The notes beneath the pieces are model-generated. The model worked only from the letters and a program-made list of their open reading frames with translations, had not been told where the DNA came from and ran no database searches. A program made the position numbers and the translations under genes. This document shows positions 6,798 to 10,096 of a stretch of 10,096 nt of DNA, in pieces (position 1 is the stretch's first letter; each line of letters opens with the position of its first letter). The DNA comes from Dictyocoela muelleri (Eukaryota > Microsporidia), in the NCBI GenBank assembly GCA_016256075.1, contig SDVU01000848.1, forward strand, positions 1 through 10,096. Direction: 5' to 3'.

Positions 6798-7180
6798 AGA
6801 ACTATTCTTCCTATCCTGGATAATTTAGAGGGGGTTGCGGTGTATATATAATATGACAATTAATTGATTTTTTTCGCCGGTTGTACATCTATAATCCAGA
6901 CGTTATATTCGGGTATTATTAATTCCTTCAAAGATAAATTTAAAAGAGTTTTGAATAATTTTCAAATTACGAATGCATTAGATAATGATCTTAATCATAG
7001 AGATTACTGGCAAAAATTGGGTTATCATATGTTTTTATATAATATAAGAAGCCCTTTGATGTAATTTCAGATAATATTGCAGTTAATTTAATAAAAAATA
7101 CTGAAATTAATGGAAAGAAAGTTAAAACAAATGGACTATCTAAGTGTAATTACATTGAAAATAAAGTATTCCAGAGATAG
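6798..7180 (+). pseudogene. pogo/Tigger-like DDE transposase, C-terminal fragment
   Basis: Transposases of the pogo group cut and rejoin transposon ends at TA sites. The plus-strand frame starting near 6801 reads TILPILDNLEG, the usual second catalytic motif LDN (Asp at 6819-6821). After two in-frame stops (6849 and 6861) it reads LIFFAGCTSIIQTLYSG then FKDKFKRVL, matching the conserved P-x-GCTS-x-QPLD-x-F-K-D block. The third catalytic Asp, expected in QPLD, is Tyr here (6906-6908). The match resumes in another frame after 7057 with SDNIAVNLIK and KVKTNGLSK, like the family's C-terminal NGLS/CGIS block, and stops at 7178. The N-terminal DNA-binding region and first Asp are not found, because upstream sequence is replaced by the minisatellite. 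It is a dead fragment. Confidence 0.7.
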
Positions 7181-7555
7181 CATGGTATTTTATAATATGT
7201 TATAAATATACATCGAAATTTTATATATAAGCAATTTCTTATGAAGTGTTAAAAACATCGCGTTTTATATCTCTATTTCGCAAGCTTACCAAACAAAACA
7301 TATTAAAGAAAACCTGAGATCGCAGTATAAGATTATTGAAAACATTTAGAGCATTTATTAGAATAAATTTGTTTTATTTTATTTTAAAAGAAAAAAAATG
7401 TGCAAAATACACGAAATTTTATGTTTATAGAAAATGTCAATTTTTTCGATCTTTTCATTTTTTTAGTCCCATTATTTTAAAAGTGACTGAAAAAATCGAC
7501 CACTACTGTAGATTTAATTAAAAATATTAAATGTTAATTTTATTTATTAAAATAA
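7181..7555. other. A+T-rich stretch, no recognised feature
   Basis: Lies between the pogo relic and the next foldback. An open frame at 7336-7521 is rich in Phe, Lys and Tyr, as A+T bias predicts, and shows no domain. It could be the decayed 3' part of the pogo element. Confidence 0.5.
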
Positions 7556-7850
7556 TCGGTGCCGAGTCCCCCATTAATCCAAGAATTAGACCTAAAAAAG
7601 TAATCAAAAAAAAGTTATTGAAAAGATCTCGAGTAATATTATCAATAATCGAATTAACAATAAATTTCGATTATTAAAATGGTAATATACACTTAAAATC
7701 AAAGATTTTTACTGTGTATATTACCATTTTAATAATAGAAATTTATTGTTAATTCGATTCTTGATAATATTACTCGAGATCTTTTCAATAACTTTTTTTT
7801 GATTACTTTTTTAGGTCTAATTCTTTGATTAATGGGGGAATCGGTACTGG
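7556..7850. mobile_element. Near-perfect foldback element, 137-bp arms
   Basis: Arms 7556-7692 and 7714-7850 are the same length and pair without gaps, with about seven or eight mismatches (around 95% identity). A 21-nt loop (7693-7713) separates them. Most mismatches lie in the outer 25 bases, and the inner 110 or so bases differ at about three sites. There is no coding sequence. The high arm identity makes this the youngest palindrome in the window, or one whose arms are kept alike by gene conversion. The tips read CGGTGCCGAGTCCCCC on the left and CAGTACCGATTCCCCC (complement) on the right. It abuts the next foldback with only about six bases between. Confidence 0.9.
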
Positions 7851-7856
7851 GTTTTC

Positions 7857-8575
7857 ATAGTTATAGACTTTTTTAAAAATTCAATAGACGCATTTCCAAA
7901 CTTATAGACGCTTTTCCCAAAGTTATAATCACATTTCTTTCAGAAGTTTAGATACATTTTTTCAAAGTTATAGACCCTTTTTTTTCAAAATTATAGACCC
8001 TTTTTTTCAGTGTTATGGGCCCATTATATAGTGTTATAAACATTTCTTCGGAGTTATTAATCATACGCGAATTTTCGTTTAGATTTTTTTAACCCATATT
8101 TTTCATTCCATATTTTCCATCCCGTATTTTTCATTTCATATTTTCATCCCTTATATTTATTCCCTTATAATCAACCCTATTTTCTAACATCTTTTTAACA
8201 AAGGTTAAAAAATTTGTGCTAAAAAATTTGGGTTAAAAAATTTGGGTTAAAAACAAGGGTTAAAAATATGGGTTAAAAATAATTAATTGATGCGAATTTA
8301 GCGGATAATAAATAAATCTCGCGAAATAGTCTATAAGTCTGGAAAAAGGTGTTATAACTTTGAAAAGGGGTTTATGACTTTGCAAGAGGGGTTATAACTT
8401 TTAAAAAGGGGTTATAACTTTTAAAAAAGGGGTTTATAAGTTTTGAAAAAGGGGTTTATAACTTGAAAAAGAGGTTTATAATTTTGAAAAAAGGGGTTTA
8501 TAATTTTGAAAAAGGGGTTATAACTTTAGTAAAGCCTGTATAACTGTGAAAAAATAGTTTGATTACTTCAAAAAA
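7857..8575. mobile_element. Foldback with two-tier tandem-repeat arms
   Basis: A palindrome of about 720 bp centred near 8200 on TTTTTAACAAAGGTTAAAAA (8192-8211). Outer left arm (7857-8070) has about ten units near 21 bp, typified by AGTTATAGACCCTTTTTT. The outer right arm (8328-8575) has about twelve inverted units, typified by GGGGTTATAACTTTGAAAAA. Inside are spacers with CGCGAATTTTCG on the left and TGCGAATTTAGCGG on the right. The inner arms have a second repeat type of 13-15 bp: CCCATATTTTTCATT-like on the left (8092-8188) and GGTTAAAAAATTTG-like on the right (8203-8284). Tandem repeats inside inverted arms recall Drosophila FB/Galileo foldback elements in form only. No coding sequence. 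Confidence 0.8.
8092..8284. repeat. Inner 14-bp tandem tier of the foldback
   Basis: About seven left units (8092-8188) face about six right units (8203-8284). The two sets pair across 8189-8202. Right-hand units are more regular (GGTTAAAAAATTTG twice in a row), which suggests recent slippage or local expansion on that side. Confidence 0.75.
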
Positions 8576-8625
8576 AAATAAGCCAATAATTATAAAAAAC
8601 ATGTAAATTAGAAAAAATTTTTGTC

Positions 8626-8693
8626 GATGGCGAATTTGGGCGGATGGCGAATTTGGGCGGATGGCGAATTTGGGGGGGTGGCGAATTCGGCGT
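8626..8693 (+). repeat. 17-bp G-rich minisatellite, four units
   Basis: GATGGCGAATTTGGGCG at 8626-8642 and 8643-8659, then GATGGCGAATTTGGGGG (8660-8676) and GGTGGCGAATTCGGCGT (8677-8693). The G+C content contrasts sharply with its surroundings. The open frame at 8661-8879 crosses it and is a by-product. Confidence 0.9.
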
Positions 8694-8814
8694 TCCTTTA
8701 AATCAAATACAAAAAAAATTATAAAAAAACTTGGAGGAAAATTTAGGGGGAATGAAAAATTAAGGGGGGTGGTGATTATTTTTTGGGGGTGGAGAATTTC
8801 GGGCGAACACTGTA
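8694..8814 (-). repeat. Degenerate array and putative transposon end CACTGTA
   Basis: Diverged echoes of the 17-bp unit continue (GGAGGAAAATTTAGGGG, GGTGGTGATTATTTTTTGGG, GGTGGAGAATTTCGGGCG) and stop at GAACACTGTA (8805-8814). Read on the minus strand this starts TACAGTGTTCGCCC. A TA followed by CAGT is the usual start of pogo and Tc1 ends, so this may be the right end of a larger pogo-type element. No matching left end was found in the window. Confidence 0.4.
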
Positions 8815-8838
8815 TATATATATTTCATATTCGGAAAA

Positions 8839-8945
8839 CATCCATAGATGAAAACCTGGAGAGTTGTCTCCAACCATAGTCTTTAGACATTTTGTTCCCG
8901 GTGTACCAATAATTCATCAATCCATAAGCTACCCAGAAGCCCGGC
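8839..8945 (-). repeat. 107-bp dispersed repeat, copy 1
   Basis: Aligns without a gap to 9990-10096 with about 16 differences (85% identity). The strand is assigned by analogy with the neighbouring tRNA-like heads. Minus-strand frames are open over much of the repeat (KDYGW-QLS in one, TPGTK-LKTMVG-NSPG in another). Substitutions are not concentrated at third codon positions in any one frame, so coding is unproven. It may be the tail of a SINE that starts with the head at 9280, or a piece of a longer dispersed repeat. Confidence 0.8.
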
Positions 8946-9196
8946 TATATACGCGATTTTCGTTTTATCAATGTCTCTGCAGGATACACGTAATTAGTAG
9001 CTTTTCACAAATTTTTTCCACTACTTTTTGCCGATATGCTTGTCTGCACTCATCCCCACATCTAGGAGAGTTCCTTCTACTCCATTTTCATATTAGACTA
9101 AGTCTTAATCAGATATAACACGCTGTAACAAGTGTATATTATACTATATTTCTATATTTTTTACTGTTAATGTCATTTCCTCATTATTAATTAAAG
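8946..9196. other. Unassigned stretch between the 107-bp repeat and a tRNA-like head
   Basis: Somewhat less A+T-rich than the average for the window. A plus-strand frame (8864-9118) starts inside the repeat and has no recognisable domain. If 8839-9280 is one minus-strand SINE of about 440 bp, this would be its body. Nothing else in the window repeats it, so that remains a guess. Confidence 0.35.
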
Positions 9197-9280
9197 AGTC
9201 ACCTCAGCGCGTTTAAACCCTTGATACTTAAATTTTACATTCAAGAGTGCTAGGCACAGAGCTATCTGACACTAATTAAA
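9197..9280 (-). repeat. tRNA-derived SINE head, copy 2
   Basis: Ungapped homologue of 1-84 (about 80%). The A box is TAGCTCTGTGCCTA (9264-9251). The B box has decayed to GGGTTTAAAC (9220-9211). The middle 27 bases (9223-9249) are unchanged from copy 1 while both promoter boxes carry changes. Transcription from it is unlikely now. Confidence 0.7.
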
Positions 9281-9590
9281 ATTTATAAATCGTTTAATCG
9301 ATCTACTAGTTATAGGTAATTACGACTTTTATGGAATTTACACAATAATAAGTGCCATATTATTCTAGTATTTATTTAACATGTTATATTTTTCGTTGGT
9401 ACTCTTGAATATGATGAGAAAAGCAATTTATGTTATGCTAAAGAAAATATCAGAACAGACAGAGGTCAATCTTTATGGATAAAGATGAGGATATTAAAAA
9501 ACAGTCTTTAGCATAACATTAATTGATTTTGTAAGCTAATTATAGAATATCAAAGAAAAATATAAATAAGTTAAATGATTAATTGAACAA
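9281..9590. other. A+T-rich stretch containing one long hairpin
   Basis: No gene is visible. The only structure I could support is the hairpin at 9430-9519, listed separately. Confidence 0.5.
9430..9519. repeat. 90-nt two-part hairpin
   Basis: ATGTTATGCTAAAGA (9430-9444) pairs perfectly with TCTTTAGCATAACAT (9505-9519). ATATC (9447-9451) can pair with GATAT (9490-9494), and the middle is the palindrome ATCTTTATGGATAAAGAT (9469-9486). The stem is asymmetric on its left side. It might be a small inverted-repeat element or encode a hairpin RNA. There is no promoter evidence for either strand. Confidence 0.6.
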
Positions 9591-9591
9591 A

Positions 9592-9631
9592 GTGCAGCGC
9601 ACTGTGCTCGCAATGCGCGCCATTAGCGACA
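9592..9631 (-). repeat. GC-rich SINE-like tail
   Basis: GTGCAGCGCACTGTGCTCGC followed by AATGCGCGCC forms a CG-rich island. On the minus strand it lies downstream of the tRNA-like head at 9655-9722 after an A/T linker. Position and style match the GC-rich units behind the heads at 632-692 and 1214-1278, although the bases differ. Confidence 0.5.
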
Positions 9632-9654
9632 CTTTTTTTTATTAATGAAAATTG

Positions 9655-9722
9655 TGCCCCGAGACTCGAACCCGCTAAAATTGCCTAGCAAATATTATCT
9701 GTACAATTGAACCACAGAACCT
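9655..9722 (-). repeat. tRNA-like SINE head, copy with intact B box
   Basis: Minus-strand B box GGGTTCGAGTCTC (9673-9661) and an A-box-like GTGGTTCAATTGTAC (9715-9701). The T arm pairs at about four of five positions, but the D and acceptor segments do not close, so I do not call a tRNA. It differs in sequence from the other heads and may come from another tRNA parent. Confidence 0.55.
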
Positions 9723-9989
9723 AAAATAATAAATTATAAACAATAAAACTATTTTTCATTACTGAATATAAAGATTTCGCGTCAAATTAATATTCAAACA
9801 ATAAATAGGGTATTATAAGTAAAATATTTTAAATAGTCGGTGAAAATTGTAAAAAAAGAGAGCCAATAATATCGCAAGTAATTGTAAATAAAAAAATATA
9901 GCGTGTTTTTGCCCGGCTCTAAAATTTAACAAATTGTAGAATTATTATAATCTTATTTTTAGACTGTTTAATATTTTACATGCTGACAA
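9723..9989. other. A+T-rich stretch, no recognised feature
   Basis: The only irregularity is a short GC patch GCCCGGCTCT (9911-9920), which can pair weakly with AGAGAGCC near 9856-9863. No coding or tandem signal. Confidence 0.4.
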
Positions 9990-10096
9990 CATCTATAGCT
10001 GCCAACCCGGAGAGTTGTGTCCAACCATAGTCTTTAGACCTTTGGTTCCTGGTGTTCCAATAATACGTCACTTCCTAAGCTACCCAGAAGCCCAGC
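9990..10096 (-). repeat. 107-bp dispersed repeat, copy 2 (runs to the window edge)
   Basis: Ungapped partner of 8839-8945 at about 85% identity. The match ends only because the window does, so the repeat is probably longer than 107 bp. The best-kept stretch is GTCCAACCATAGTCTTTAGA (10020 onward). Confidence 0.8.

Noticed and set aside
7336-7521. Plus-strand open frame of 61 codons
   Set aside because: Phe/Lys/Tyr-rich as expected from A/T bias, and no motif recognised.
8661-9118. Two plus-strand open frames near the G-rich array and the 107-bp repeat
   Set aside because: The first is translated minisatellite. The second has no domain and lies opposite the strand suggested by neighbouring repeats.
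1-10096. Retroviral, LTR or other virus-derived element
   Set aside because: No long terminal repeats, primer-binding site, reverse transcriptase, integrase or capsid-like motif was recognised on either strand.

Overview
The window looks like intergenic, repeat-dominated DNA from an A+T-rich eukaryote (roughly three quarters A+T by eye). I find no intact host protein gene, no rRNA and no tRNA I would call functional. What can be supported is a dense nest of DNA-transposon relics, foldback (palindromic) elements, tRNA-derived SINE-like pieces and minisatellites. A Merlin transposase relic, a pogo/Tigger transposase relic and many foldbacks in very A+T-rich DNA would suit a transposon-bloated genome such as an arbuscular mycorrhizal fungus or an A+T-rich invertebrate. 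This is an inference; the sequence does not settle the species.

Layout. 1-84 is a tRNA-like SINE head on the minus strand, followed by a 20-bp tandem repeat. 365-1851 is a decayed palindrome of about 1.5 kb in which two tRNA-like units sit head to head (5' ends inward) across an A+T-rich spacer; its right arm is interrupted by a second foldback (1471-1801). 2027-2292 is another foldback sharing a terminal word with the previous one. 2298-3465 looks like two diverged tandem copies of a composite of two foldbacks. A CA/TA microsatellite (3482-3519) precedes a broken Merlin (ISXO2/IS1016-like DDE) transposase read on the minus strand, about 4540-3647.

From about 4.7 to 8.8 kb the sequence suggests nested pogo-type DNA transposons. 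A 21-bp minisatellite is split by a 1.8-kb element with TA-flanked CAGTAGA inverted ends (4767-6574). To its right lies the C-terminal part of a pogo-like transposase (plus strand, 6798-7180), then a near-perfect foldback with 137-bp arms (7556-7850). Next is a large foldback whose arms are two tiers of short tandem repeats (7857-8575), then a G-rich 17-bp array ending in CACTGTA (8626-8814).

8839-10096 holds two ungapped copies of a 107-bp repeat about 85% identical, two more tRNA-like heads on the minus strand (9197-9280 and 9655-9722), and a hairpin of about 90 nt (9430-9519). The parts do not form a host pathway. The coherent story is repeated insertion of elements into elements, with several unrelated palindrome types accumulated in 10 kb. 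I recognised no retroviral, LTR, Polinton or other virus-like relic.
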